Both the position numbers and the translations under genes were made by a program. From NCBI RefSeq assembly GCF_003590095.1, contig NC_039481.1, positions 10,943,895 through 11,007,894 of the forward strand: DNA of 64,000 nt, written 5' to 3'. The notes beneath the pieces are model-generated. The model was not told where the DNA came from. It saw nothing but the letters and a program-made list of their open reading frames with translations, and did not search any database. Numbering within the stretch: the first letter of the stretch is position 1; every line of letters starts with the position of its first letter. Origin of the DNA: Trichoplusia ni. Lineage: Eukaryota > Arthropoda > Insecta > Lepidoptera > Noctuidae. Shown here one piece after another: positions 22,481 through 34,092 of the stretch.

Positions 22481-24297
22481 TAATTTTAATAAACCTATTT
22501 TCCCTTCTCAAGCTAAGAAATGAAGCTGATCTTCCACTTGTTACATCCTAACCATTGTTGGGAATTTGCTGTATTCCAGTCCTTATACTGTGCTTTAAAT
22601 AAACAATCAGGTAGCAACAGATAATTACTCAAGTGGATCTTCTGTGTTTTAAGTTCATGCCACTCTAGCTTGTAATATATGCCTATCGATTACCAATACT
22701 TTGACCTTTAGGGTATTTCTAACTTTTTTCGAATAGTACATAAAGGTCGAGCTTGAACAGAAGTTATTTGATTATGTTATTCATGTATAACATTGATTGT
22801 AGGGATAAAGTGGTACAAGGGGGTGTATTCAATGGTACATAGAATGTGGTAACTTTCATATGGCAATTCTATGATAAATAAAAGATGATAAGTGCAAAGA
22901 CCGTCATGAAATAATGTTTTATCGAGTTGTTGTTAGTAATTATCACATGTTAAACACAGTGATGGATATTTAAGAAGAAGAAACAGTAAACCTGAAAAAA
23001 TTCAAGGTCGTGTAAAATCGAAACAAAGTCTTACTAAGCTTATTTATTTATTATTTATTTATTTATTCAGTTATTACAGGTACACGTTATTCTTATGACA
23101 TAGTACAGTGTCTCACAAAATAGTACACACTGTTTGTCTGCGAGATCAAAAGTATATAAACTTATAAATAAACTTAAATTATACATATTAATCTCTGACT
23201 GAGCAACAAAAAAAGAATATATACGTTTTCGAACAGCAGAGACCGTTGTCATTCTACATACAGGTTAAATTTCATTTTTGTCGTAAAACAGAGTCACTTC
23301 TAGTCCTATATGACCAGTCTAAAATTTAAACTCCATTTCATCGTACAAAGAACTTTTACGTGTTCAATTAAAAACTTTATCGCTGGACTTATATAAAGAC
23401 TTACTAACAAATAATTTTGTTGATATTAAAAATAATTCAAAAATATATAACCAATGATTTTATTTAGCTGTCACAATAAATAAAATAAGTATATTTGGTA
23501 AAATGCCAAAAGAGGTCAAAACCTTTCAAATTATATTAATAGGAGATTGTCTTGTTATAATAAATTCATTCGCTATCTCGGATTGTAATAAAATTATTTT
23601 GGGACATATTATCAACATTCGAAAATACGATAGACAAAGTAAATGTTTATCTAAACTGTCTTCATTAGGATTACATATAAAACGTATAGTTACAGGGCTC
23701 TGTAGCTGAGGAGTTATTAGTTTGTGTAACTTGCGCCACTTCAATACTTCCTTTTCTAAGCAATATTGGCAGCAGTATGGAATTTTACAAAAATCACACT
23801 CTGGTATTTGAAGGCAAGTATTGCAAGGTCATTGAATTCCGAGTTCGGAACTTGAAATGATTTCGTACGGGAACAACCAACTAAACATTTACAATAAAGA
23901 TGATAAGATAGATTAACCGAGTCATAACTATACCTAGAAGAACAAAAAAGCCCTCGAAGATAAAAATGTTTACCCCTCAAAACTTTTAAAACGGTTCGAA
24001 CGATTTTAATCGAACATGTCCAATACACTTACGCAGAAATAACCTTTAATGCAAAACAACCTAAATTTAAATCGCTCGATCCTGTCTGAAGTTATGTGTT
24101 GGGAGTTGTAAGTAACTTACAACATCATTTAAACACTAAATTTGTCATAAATTCATTGCTACATAACTTCATCAAGTTAAAGTTTTTAATAAACGTCGAT
24201 ATCATAATATTTGCACGGCATCACAAAACAAAATTAAATATTTTCCCACTACTCACATAATTCTCTAAGAAATGCTAGACTATCCATACATACCAAC
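22481..24297. other. No gene recognised
   Basis: AT-rich. Small opposing frames at 23503-24028 have no start, splice or polyadenylation context that I trust. Confidence 0.45.
23041..23068. repeat. (TTTA)n microsatellite
   Basis: Seven near-perfect TTTA-type units. The tract may be the complement of a (TAAA)n retroelement tail, with similarity continuing weakly to about 23130. Confidence 0.6.
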
Positions 24298-24345
24298 ATT
24301 GTGCCCTGAGGTATCTCATTCGGGCTTTCTTCGTTCTCCAAACGA
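24298..24345. repeat. Dispersed repeat fragment, first of a pair
   Basis: TTGTGCCCTGAGGTATCTCA followed by TTCGGGCTTTCTTCGTTC matches the copy near 25330 in the same orientation, about 1 kb away. Confidence 0.4.
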
Positions 24346-24843
24346 AAGGAGACTCGTCGAAAGATTTTGTAAGAAACTATCTCAATATCAATTTTTATCA
24401 AAGTATTTCCGTTGTTCGCGTTCCTTTGTTATCTTTCATAGAGATTAAACCAAATAATATTTCCAGGAAGGTATTTAGGAACTCCTAAATATTTGTTAGA
24501 AATGCGATAATAATATTGCTTTTGATCTACTCAGCTTGAAATAACTTTAATATGTGTGTGGGTGTAATATAACCTTCTTTCTCAATCCTTTGAGAATATG
24601 TACAAGTCATGTCACACGTACTGTATGAGTTAATCCAATTCCTGTCGAGCGAATTTGCTTTGCTGTTGTTTTGCGATTATTGTTTGAGAGAAAAAAAAAC
24701 GCAATTTGGACTCAGAACTTTTTTGGAATTGTTTCATGCTAATACGCCTATCAGTATTGTAATTTAAAGTAAATTAAATAAGTTTTTATAGCATGTGGAT
24801 ACGTATGTCATTTGTTTCTGCGGAAGGTCATATGTCAAGTATC

Positions 24844-25145
24844 TTAGCCTAGTCTTTTCCCAACGTCATAGGATCGGGTCCAGTCTACTCAAGTGCAGCT
24901 GCAACAGTGTTTTGATAAGGAGCGATAGCCTATCTGACCTTCTCAACCAGTTACCTGGGCAACATGATACCCCTGAGTAAGAATGGTTGTCAGAATTTCT
25001 AGCTTCTGACTACCCGTAATGCACCCAGCGCGACCTACAATTTAACAAGCCTTCCGAAACATAGGGGAACTTGTTATGACACAGATGCTCTCCCATCCAC
25101 AAACCTTATCAAGCGCAGCTTAGCCTGAGGTTGATCAACTGGTGT
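24844..25145 (-). mobile_element. Dispersed lepidopteran repeat, family C, copy 1
   Basis: AGCCTAGTCTTTTCCCAACG, CCTATCTGACCTTCTCAACC, AGTTACCTGGGCAACATGAT and TTCTGACTACCCGTAATGC occur in order, complementary to the copy at 47724-48050. A frame at 24795-24980 is a translation of this repeat. Class (SINE or LINE-derived) is uncertain. Confidence 0.7.
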
Positions 25146-25327
25146 TGTTGTATTTCGGCCACAAGTTCCTGCTGCACAGTTTTAAGTGTGTAAATTAAAA
25201 AACGTTTCACAAACCTTCAAAATTCATCTTCTATATCCTTCTCTTAAAAGGCACAACTTTCCATAAAAGGACGAAATACACAAAACACCACATTTCCGTG
25301 TACGAGGCGGCAACAATTGTATCCGTT

Positions 25328-25380
25328 TGCAGGAGGTCTGCGCCCCGAGGCGTCTCATTCAGGCTCCCTCCGTTCATATA
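25328..25380. repeat. Dispersed repeat fragment, second of a pair
   Basis: GTCTGCGCCCCGAGGCGTCT followed by CATTCAGGCTCCCTCCGTTC is a diverged direct copy of 24298-24345. Family C copy 1 lies between the two. The minus-strand frame through it is not recognised. Confidence 0.4.
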
Positions 25381-27137
25381 ACATGCAGTGTGTGCACACT
25401 TCTTAGGATACAAAGAATTGCTTCAAAGACATCGTCTACCGTGTTTGTATAATTTCAACGATATTTGTTAAGATTTTGCATTTATGGAGTTTTTTGGAAT
25501 TTCATCTGAATTTTTCATATACTTGCCGTATCATCAAATCACTCACTTACATCAAGACAACGTGAATAATTCCTACCATGTCCTATTCTTTTTTCAATTT
25601 CAAAATTCTCTCATATTTATTTCTTTTAATACTCTTTGAAAAAATAGGTCGTCAAGCTTCAGGAATTCAAAATTATGGTTCAATGGAAATGTCCGGTAGT
25701 ATATTTGCTACATCTAATTCGAGCTATAACTGGATAACCTATATCAGGAGGTTTTTTTTAATCAACCGTCATTTTTATCTTAAAATTACTGTTCGAGTGA
25801 GAAAGGAATATCGTTGAATCTAAAATACATTTGATATCTCTCCGAAACTTTTATCTTCATTCGATCGGAAATTGGGTCAGGGAATTATTACGATGACATT
25901 TTCCTTTAATTCCTTTTAATGTAACTAGGCTTTGGGAGATGTAGATTTTTATTCAGTTTACACTGGAACTGGTCTCTTACGAGGGTTTCGGATTTGCAGG
26001 AGTGGTCACTTTGCCAAATCCTGCAGTGAGACTGTTGCAGTTCTTTAAGTAAGACACCGTTCTAAGTCGCTTGGAGCGCCGTCTTGCTTCCAGGAATGCT
26101 AGACACGTACCTGTAAAGGTGGTAGTAAACCTATTGCTCATCCTGTCCCTAATTCCTTAAAAGGATGTTTCCCAGAAAATTGTTGGTACCTTTCAACTCT
26201 CCGATTTAGGATCTGACGAAACTGTTTAAATTTATTATGATTTGTTGCAATTGAAAATTTGACAGGATCTATTCATATAGGTAGGTACATCTATACACCG
26301 CCACGGTTTTCTCCCACCGGTTTTTCATGCAAAAACAACAATTTATTAATATTTTAATAAAACAATAAAATTTGAACACGATCCATTAGATCTGAAATAG
26401 TAGGCGCTCGTTTTAAGAAAACTGACGGGACGCGGAAACCTTTCTTTTGTGACTGCGAAACCCATTATTCATTTGTTTGAATTACAGCGCGAGAAATAAC
26501 ACAGTTTTTTTTATCGTATGAAAATGATGAATCAACGTGACGTTGAGGCAAACATAAATAATGATACAGGATATTTTTCTAACATTTATTTTCGTTTCAA
26601 CAAAAAACGCCCCGCGGTCTAATGGGTTAAGTTTTAGAAACAAATGTTCTTGTATAATTTTTGTAGATATATGAAAAGAGGTTGTTCTTTTTTGAGGACT
26701 TTATACGGAATAAAACACCAAACAAATCTGACAACAAATTTCATACAAATATAGATCAAATAATCGTTCTCATCACACAACCACTGGGTGATTCGAACCT
26801 TCGGTAGAAGGAATCATCACCAGTAACCTCTAAATTTAAGAGTCAATCAATGATCAAACTTGGTTTTTGATTTAGTTCATATATTTGTGCTGAAAATGAA
26901 ATAAATCGATTAATACGTATACCGATCAAAATCGATAACACGCTACTTCGAACACCAAACATCGCAGAAAATCTTTACCATTTTGATCCAAGCTCCAACC
27001 CATTTGAGTGAAATCGATGTTGCATTTCATCGACTGTTACTTGAGAAATCGAGCTGTTTTAGAGTATTTCTCAGTATTATGAGTCTATGTGAAATCGAGA
27101 CTATAGACACTTCTATATTTGTTTGTTTTGAAGAAAA
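25381..27137. other. No gene recognised
   Basis: A more balanced stretch at 25960-26160 has no long frame. The rest is AT-rich. Confidence 0.45.
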
Positions 27138-27331
27138 AATCCCCTGCATCAAGGAATTCCATTTTTGTGATTCACGGTTTAGTTTTACAAACATAAAGTC
27201 ACATGCACGAAGACAACCAGACTCTGGACAAGTATTTGAGGATTACACAAATCCTTGTTCTGGGAATCGAACTCACAACATGTTGCAGATAGGGTTTGTC
27301 GTGATCTGATACGGCCAGGCTAACCGCGCCA
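27138..27331 (-). mobile_element. tRNA-SINE copy A6
   Basis: TCACATGCACGAAGACAACC, CACAAATCCTTGTTCTGGGA, ATCGAACTCACAACATG (B-box complement) and GGCCAGGCTAACCGCGCC (head complement) are in the expected order. The 3' tail region near 27140 is diverged. Confidence 0.7.
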
Positions 27332-30126
27332 TCATTATTATTGGGGCTGCAGTCACGTGGTACGGTAAAGACTGAGAGACTTGACGGACAGCAAAAGAAA
27401 AAAACGGTATTATGATTTTGTATTTAACCTTAACTGTAGTAACAAGAGCAAAATAACGATAGCTCAACCATTACCAGTAAAGGTACTACGTATCAAGAAA
27501 AAGCAAAGCATTAGCAAAATATACACAGTTGTCGTCAAAATTTCCTACAACATCCCAATAATGTTAAAAACTAAGAATTTTGCACAACAATTCAATTTAT
27601 TTATTGCTGTTGTTTTGTTTCTTTACGGTACTTAGTACCCCAACCACTTTTATTATACCAGACTAATATTCGTAGGTCATATAAAATGATTAGTTCGGTA
27701 AACATAAAAGAAACTAGTTTGAGGCAGTTAAGAAAAAGTAGAGTTATGCTCGCTTAACACGCACTTAGCTCATTTTTTGCTAGACCTTACTTTAGGGCAT
27801 TGAGTTTGTATCACGAAGAGAATATAAATAGATTTCATTCGCTAAGGTATAGAAGTCAAGTACAAGAACATACTTGCTTATTAAATAAAAAAGCAAAAAA
27901 CAATAATCTAATTTAAAAAAAAATAGTTAACGAAAATAATATACACACATAAAAAGTAACAAATATAGTTTCTCCGTCTGCAGGCCATCAATAATTCTAT
28001 TTTTGCGATTGCGCTATTTAATCCGTCAAGTCGACAAACAAATCCCTAGAGAATTGGGGGCCCTAAAGAGGTTGTTTTGCAGACTCATATCATGATTTAA
28101 AAGAACACCTTAGAAATATGACAGTTTGAGGATTTACTCAATACATACAATATAATTACAATCCTGCTTCGAAATATTTAGTACCAGTGCTAGCCTAAGT
28201 CAAGTTGGTTCCTATTGTAAATGATGAGAGGAAACGCACTTACTGTAGAATCTGAGTCTCAATTTCATGGTGGCAGCCAGTCTATACCTGGCCACCACCT
28301 GACTAACTTCAACAGCTCATGATCATAATCTGATTCTGCAAAAAGTCCATTTTAGGGTCCAAGGAGTAGATTATCTTCGAAACTACACAAAAGTCAGTTT
28401 ACATGGCCTCTCCATCTGTCAGTGGGTCCCACAACCTCATGAGCTACAAAAAGCTTGGCAGGTCATTAAGAAGTTTTTCCTAGCACCGTTTGCGACGACA
28501 ATGATGAATTAGCCAGTTTCTAGCTAACCGAACACTTTCTGATACTTTTTATTCGACTGCCCATGTTTGTTGCTAACCTAGCTTTGGCTAAGTCGTTTGA
28601 GACGTGCGTACACGTGGGTAGAATTATTATGGTTTACGTGTTATGCCGTCAAAGGCGATATTCAAATATTTTTCTCAAAGTTGTCTTAAAGGAAAGTAAT
28701 GAAAAGAAAATAAATCCGATCACATTTATGACACTTTCTCACAACAACTGTTCTGATTAAAGCAAAAGAGCAAATCAAGTTTTACTGAACAATGTCGCAG
28801 AGTAAAGTAAAAGCTACATAAATAATGCTGCATCATTCAGTGAAGGTGATTTAGTCATTAATGTGGTCTGATTGTCTAAAGTTTCCCTCAGAATATCCAA
28901 GTTTCTAAATCAAGAATGAAGTGATTGATCCGTCTTTGGTACAAAGGTGAATTATTCAAGGGATCGATGAAGCTCGGATTCATTTGGTGTTGGAAGTTTT
29001 CAAGTTGTTCGTGCGTAAGCTGTATTTTATGTATTGTCCCTGATTTCTATGGCTGTCGATATGAGGATATGTCGATATTGGTAGTTCTAAAAGTTAATAA
29101 AGTTGCAAACGATTTTGATTATTTTGTTGGGTATATAAAGGAATATATGACGTTTCAAATTTTTTTTCCGCGTGTCACTTTTAACATTATGTATGGTGTG
29201 ATTTTCATCGTCACCGTTAGATATATTTTTAAGGAGCCTGTAAGATTTGAGTTTTGCTCAAGGCCGTCCCTTTTCTTTCTAAATTTCTCTATCTTTTGCA
29301 ATTTATGGACATGTGCGCGCCGCATATTGGTCTACATTAAACACTATAAGATGTATTTCAATTAGGGAGTTTTATTACCAAATACTAATACTGAACAGGA
29401 AAAGTTACAGTCCAATATAACAGTGAAATTTTTACAATGATAGGGCCCATAGTGAGCTGTAAACTTAATTTACCACCTTTGTAATATTATGGCATGCAGT
29501 AAAGTATTGTATTAAGATGTCCTTTGACCAACTCGCTAGCTGACTGCGGGTTGTCAATTTCAGATTTCAAAAGGTCATAAATATTTTGTTCTAATCAAAG
29601 TACTATATTCAAGTGTAATTATTTCAACCGAAACAAGAGCCTAGACAATTTATTTTTAACCAAAGTTCGGTCCGTTTAATTATAAAACCTATCTTACCAC
29701 AAATCCTTGTTTATTTACAAGGGCCCGAATCTTCTTAAATATTCCATTTATTCGCTAAATTATTCTGTTATTAATATTAGCGGACTTAGGGATGAAACTT
29801 TGGAGTCCTCAGGAAAGGTATGAAAAATATGGATGTTGGAGGATATCTATCAGAATGTTCATCATAATAAACATGGGGTCCAATGTAGTCAAGTGCTGGT
29901 TAAAGACCGAGGGGATGCCATACCATATTGGTACTCCTTGCGTGTAGGTACATTTTGAGGAAGAGAATGATCAATTTTTATGCAGGAATTATTGAAATGG
30001 CATTATTCAATGAGAAAATCTGACTACAACTTATTACAATATCAGCTTAACAAAATTAGTTCAGCGGGCCTAAAAGTTTCATAAAAAGCCGATACTTTAA
30101 AAAATAATCTTTCATCTACAAGTAGT
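27332..30126. other. No gene recognised
   Basis: The 146-codon frame at 28925-29365 is rich in F, I, Y and C, as expected from AT-rich DNA, and lacks any domain. A GC-richer block at 28180-28520 has no frame. GGTGGC...GCCACC near 28268-28304 can form a weak hairpin. Confidence 0.45.
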
Positions 30127-30258
30127 TTGACAAACGTTTAAGTAACATGCACATTTGTGCACACTCTTACATATCGAGCTGCGGAACATAAATGATTGGT
30201 TTACGCGGGAATCGAACCCGTCATGACCTGTACCACTCAATTATCAGTGCAGTCGGTC
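30127..30258 (-). mobile_element. tRNA-SINE copy A7, degenerate
   Basis: ACGCGGGAATCGAACCCGTC is a good B-box complement, preceded by a diverged ACATGCACATTTGTGCACAC and followed by ATCAGTGCAGTCGG, the head complement. The 3' GTGTCGCGGG tail is absent. An isolated decayed tRNA was considered, but the flanking SINE motifs explain it better. Confidence 0.55.
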
Positions 30259-32045
30259 AATTCAAACGAAATAACGCATATTTAAATTTCATACAAGGCA
30301 AAACGAAAAAAAACTCGTATTAAAAATATCACAATAAAAAACAACAAGCACCAATTGATTCGCGTCAATGTGTTAAAAGAAACAATAAAATAATGAGCCT
30401 CCACAAAGAATTTCGACACAACAGCACTGAAAACCGTTCACGAGCTCGTTAAAGCTATATTTTATATGAAATTCGAAACGAATTTTGTAGCAATCAGCAA
30501 TATAAGTGAATGGTTCTCGAATATAACGTAAAGGGTGAAACGTGATGTTTGAAACTCTCGACTCTGTATTGACGTACACATGCACAAGTGGCATAAATAC
30601 TCACACACCTCTAAAAAAACATACAAATGTCATTTCAATACCTCGTTTTAATTATGAAAGTGAATTGAGATTAAATTGATTTACATGAAATACCAAATTG
30701 CCAGAAGCCGAAAGTGAAAATAACATTACCCTTTGTATAAAAATCATTGTAGCAATAAACAATCAGGTTATAATCCATAAAACAGTAACAATAAAACTAA
30801 TTAAAAATAGCTTCATCATAACTCAAATGCAAAGAAAAACACTAGAACAACATAATCTGTATATTCTTAAGAATTTAATACAAAACATTGTTTTATTGGA
30901 AGCACGAAGTCTCGTAACTACATAGAAAGCTTATAATGGACCTGTCAACTTCAATTGACTAACAATTGCCTCCGACCGGCGTGGAACCCGCTCCGACGGG
31001 ATTGATAATACTGGCCCCCGTTATAGAAAAGTATTTCTCCCTTTTAGCTAATGATGCAATTTTACGTCATAATGGAAAAGGTCAAGGCCGAAATGCGAGG
31101 TCGTTATTGGACTATTTGGGAAACGAAGTTAGTGGTAATGGGAATTTGGCAAGTTTGTCTATTGTTTTATGGGCGGTGAATAGGCTTTTGTTTTCAGTGC
31201 TCTGATTGACGGAAATTTGTTACGTTTTATTTATTTTGTTATAGAATTATCGAAAAAGATTTTTTCATCGAAAATTCAGACTAATCGGGATATTTAAGCT
31301 TGTAAGCCGAAATTAAAATTGAAGCCTGAATTGATTTTACCGTTTGACCGGACATGAAGTTTAAGCCGTTCTCATTAGGTTTGATACCTGAATGGCTAGC
31401 CGTTCGAGACCATACTGAGACTGTTATTTATTTCATACGTTTTTCTTTGTCAGACATTTGACCCTATTGATTCTGGTTTTCACTGTCCAGTAAAACTGTA
31501 TTAGTGCCGTATCGGGGCTTTAAAGTAGGATAATTGATGCAAAAACTAAGTGAAATAAATCAAGTGTATAACTGAGCTATCATTTTACTGCACTTTAAAA
31601 AGGTTGCCTACAAAATGATGGGCTATTTAGCAAAATGATTCACTATAATAAACCTTTCCAGTTTCTTAAATTACGAATACTAAATATTATGTTCACGATT
31701 CCGGTACAAAACTTTAAAAGTCGTTGTAAAAACCATTTTTAAATCTCTTTTTAAACTATTCTCTGCCTTGTCTTGCCGTTGCAATTTATGATTTCCGACA
31801 GAGAATAGGCCTTTCTTTTCTTGCTGGTGCCCTATATTCAGTAGTATGCATTTCGAGTTGATATTTATAATGTGCTACGTGCTCTTACTATTTTATCAGA
31901 AGTCTGATATTTTTTGTACGACCGTTTTATTTGAAAGAGCTATGTGGTGAAGCGTCTAATTTTGAATAGGAACCGAAATCGCTCGTGATGTGAAAATAGT
32001 TTTATCGATTCTTCGTTTCAGAACAAATAAAATCTGTTTGTTTTT
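30259..32045. other. No gene recognised
   Basis: The frame at 30966-31205 starts in a GC-richer patch (ACCGGCGTGGAACCCGCTCC), but no family is recognised. Confidence 0.4.
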
Positions 32046-32446
32046 TTTTATACACGGTGATTTTTTAGTCGTCTTACAAAAAGAGCCCAGTTCATGTATC
32101 CAACGTAAAATACCCCTAGGCGCGATTATTATTTTTTTATCATCAACTAAGATAATAAGTACGAAGAAAAATTAAACAAGAGAAATCTGAAATATACTCT
32201 TAAAAATGCCAAAAACGCCGCCGCGCCCGCGCCCCTCACCATTGTTACAAGGCTCGGATCGCGCGCGCAACAGAGCTGTGTTTCTAAAAAACTACGACTT
32301 GCAACATAATATTGAATAAAAATTGCATTTTAAATTTATTCAAATCTCATAAATACCTATTTTTTTTTATCATGAACGTGTTCTAGTCATTGAATACATA
32401 AACTAGGCTGCTTTTGTAAGACGACTAAAAAATCACGGTGTATAAA
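32046..32446. mobile_element. MITE of about 400 bp with long inverted repeats and a GC-rich core
   Basis: The left end (TTTTATACACGGTGATTTTT...) and right end are inverted copies over about 58 bases with a handful of mismatches, continuing through GTCGTCTTACAAAA and a CCAGTTCATGTAT / CTAGTTTATGTAT segment. The core at 32214-32280 is strikingly GC-rich (GCCGCCGCGCCCGCGCC, then GCGCGCGC), unlike the AT-rich arms. The small frame across the left half is not a transposase. Superfamily is not clear because the target duplication is obscured by TTTA/TAAA symmetry. Confidence 0.75.
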
Positions 32447-32772
32447 ACCCCAGTTGCGAAATGCTTTAATATCAAACGTTGGGTTAGAAGTTATTCGAGG
32501 TTACAGAATTTTGGGACAATGACTGCCTAAACAAATGGAGTCTATTATTTTTAGGTTTTATAGATGTAAATGATTTATTTTTATTTTAACGTAACTTCAG
32601 GAAACCGTTTCCGATATATGGGCTATACTTTGGAAGTATTGAATTTATAAATATACTTTTTTGTATAATATAATATGACACGATAATATGATTTCACATA
32701 ACATCGGATTAACTGGAATAATAAAGCAAATATTATTATAAAATCATATATTAAATACTGGCAGTCGTCCTT

Positions 32773-32832
32773 GGATGTCGCGTGAAAGTGTAACAAACAA
32801 ACTTACATTGACATTTATAATATTTGTAGGGA
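32773..32832 (-). mobile_element. Fragment of the G-type Helitron-like family
   Basis: On the minus strand ATATTATAAATGTCAATGT is followed by TTTGTTTGTTACACTTTCAC, which resembles the 5' part of the element at 7677-7994. Both ends are degenerate. Confidence 0.35.
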
Positions 32833-33314
32833 TTCACTTACGAAATACACTTCGATCTAAAACACAAGACACACGTGTTCATGAACTCAGTTATTACATT
32901 TTCATTAGTTTGATTATGTAATTGTCTAAGCAGGTGTAACTGTCTGATTACTCAATTAGTTAGATTAGTTTCAAGTCATTAATGCACGAACTCGTTGTTA
33001 AATAGATGACACTTATAATTGTAGGTGGTATTGTGTCTTTTGAGTAGTATACAGTATGAAGTCTGTTGATACATTATTAAGGGAAAGATTTCATCTGTTC
33101 CTTGACATGTTTTACGATAGCTGTGAATTAATTAGATGTTGAAAATGAAAGAGTTAACATCTTAAGGCTGATTAAAGGCAAATCTATGCGTCAACCCTTC
33201 AACAAATTTATAAGTGATGCAACCGCTACTCAACTTTAGTATTTATTGTTCATATCTACTATTTTAGGGGCAAGACAATACGTCTGTTTTTCAAATTAAA
33301 AATTTCCAGATTGC

Positions 33315-33402
33315 TCGGTTCATGAGACGGACGGACAGACAGATGGACAGACGGATAGACGGGCAGATAGTTCCTTAATAGGGTTCCGTTTTAAAATTTT
33401 AA
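33315..33402 (+). mobile_element. Family D repeat fragment with GACGGACA-type tract
   Basis: GGTTCATGAGACGGACGGAC, AGACAGATGGACAGACGG and CCTTAATAGGGTTCCGTTTT match. The (GACG/GACA)n run is the family's variable tract and not an independent microsatellite. Confidence 0.6.
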
Positions 33403-33789
33403 AAAATTCTCCTAACAGAATATTACTTTAGGAAAACCATTTTCTTATTTTGAAGGCAAAAAAGCAGCTTTTTTGTTTTTTTGTCAAGAAGCAAAAATCA
33501 CTGTATAATTTTTCGTATAACAATGAATCAAAATTCTCCGAGATCGTAAACCTGAGGGTGTTTTCAAAGTAATAAACAAAGACTCTTATGCCCCCTTCGT
33601 GATGAGCTAATGTTGGTCGAGGAGTTGCGCAGTCACGTGCCTCATCTTCACATGCATCAGAATTATTAGCCTAATATAATATTTATAAGTCGACGTACAC
33701 CGAAGGTTTTTGCTACCTGACAGCAAAACTCGCTGAACTGGTACGTACAGTCGAAAGTGCTCTGAGTTGAATAAGAATTTAGAATGAAA

Positions 33790-34092
33790 CTAGCCGACCC
33801 AGCAAACGTTGTTTAGCCGAATATTTTTTTAGTTGTATGTAGTTTTTTGTATGTATTTTCAATGCCACATTATAAAAAAATAAAAACAAACAATTTCGTC
33901 TAAAAACTAAAATATTTTTTTAATGTGAGCAACCCTTATAGGGGCATACCCGCTTAGGGGTATGAAAAATAGATGTTGTTCTATTCTCAGACCTACTGAA
34001 TACGCATATAAAATTTGGTAAAAATCGGTAAAGCCGTTTCGGAGGAGTACGGCAACTAACATCGTGACACGGGAATTTTATATATTAGAAGA
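33790..34092 (-). mobile_element. Non-autonomous Helitron-like element, copy E1
   Basis: On the minus strand it starts TCTTCTAATATA, ends GGGTCGGCTAG, and sits between A and T, as Helitrons do (5' TC, 3' CTAG). The body includes a CCGTACTCCTCCGAAACGGC segment widely seen in lepidopteran repeats. It has no coding capacity. A shorter relative is at 61047-61179. Confidence 0.65.

Noticed and set aside
28925..29365. 146-codon open frame as a membrane protein gene
   Set aside because: F/I/Y/C-rich composition is what AT-rich DNA gives by chance. There is no domain, signal peptide or gene context.
30190..30225. A minus-strand tRNA T-arm
   Set aside because: The flanks match the noctuid SINE head and middle.
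33331..33372. CRISPR-like or independent microsatellite array of GACGGACA units
   Set aside because: It is the variable tract of a family D repeat in a eukaryotic genome, with no spacers.
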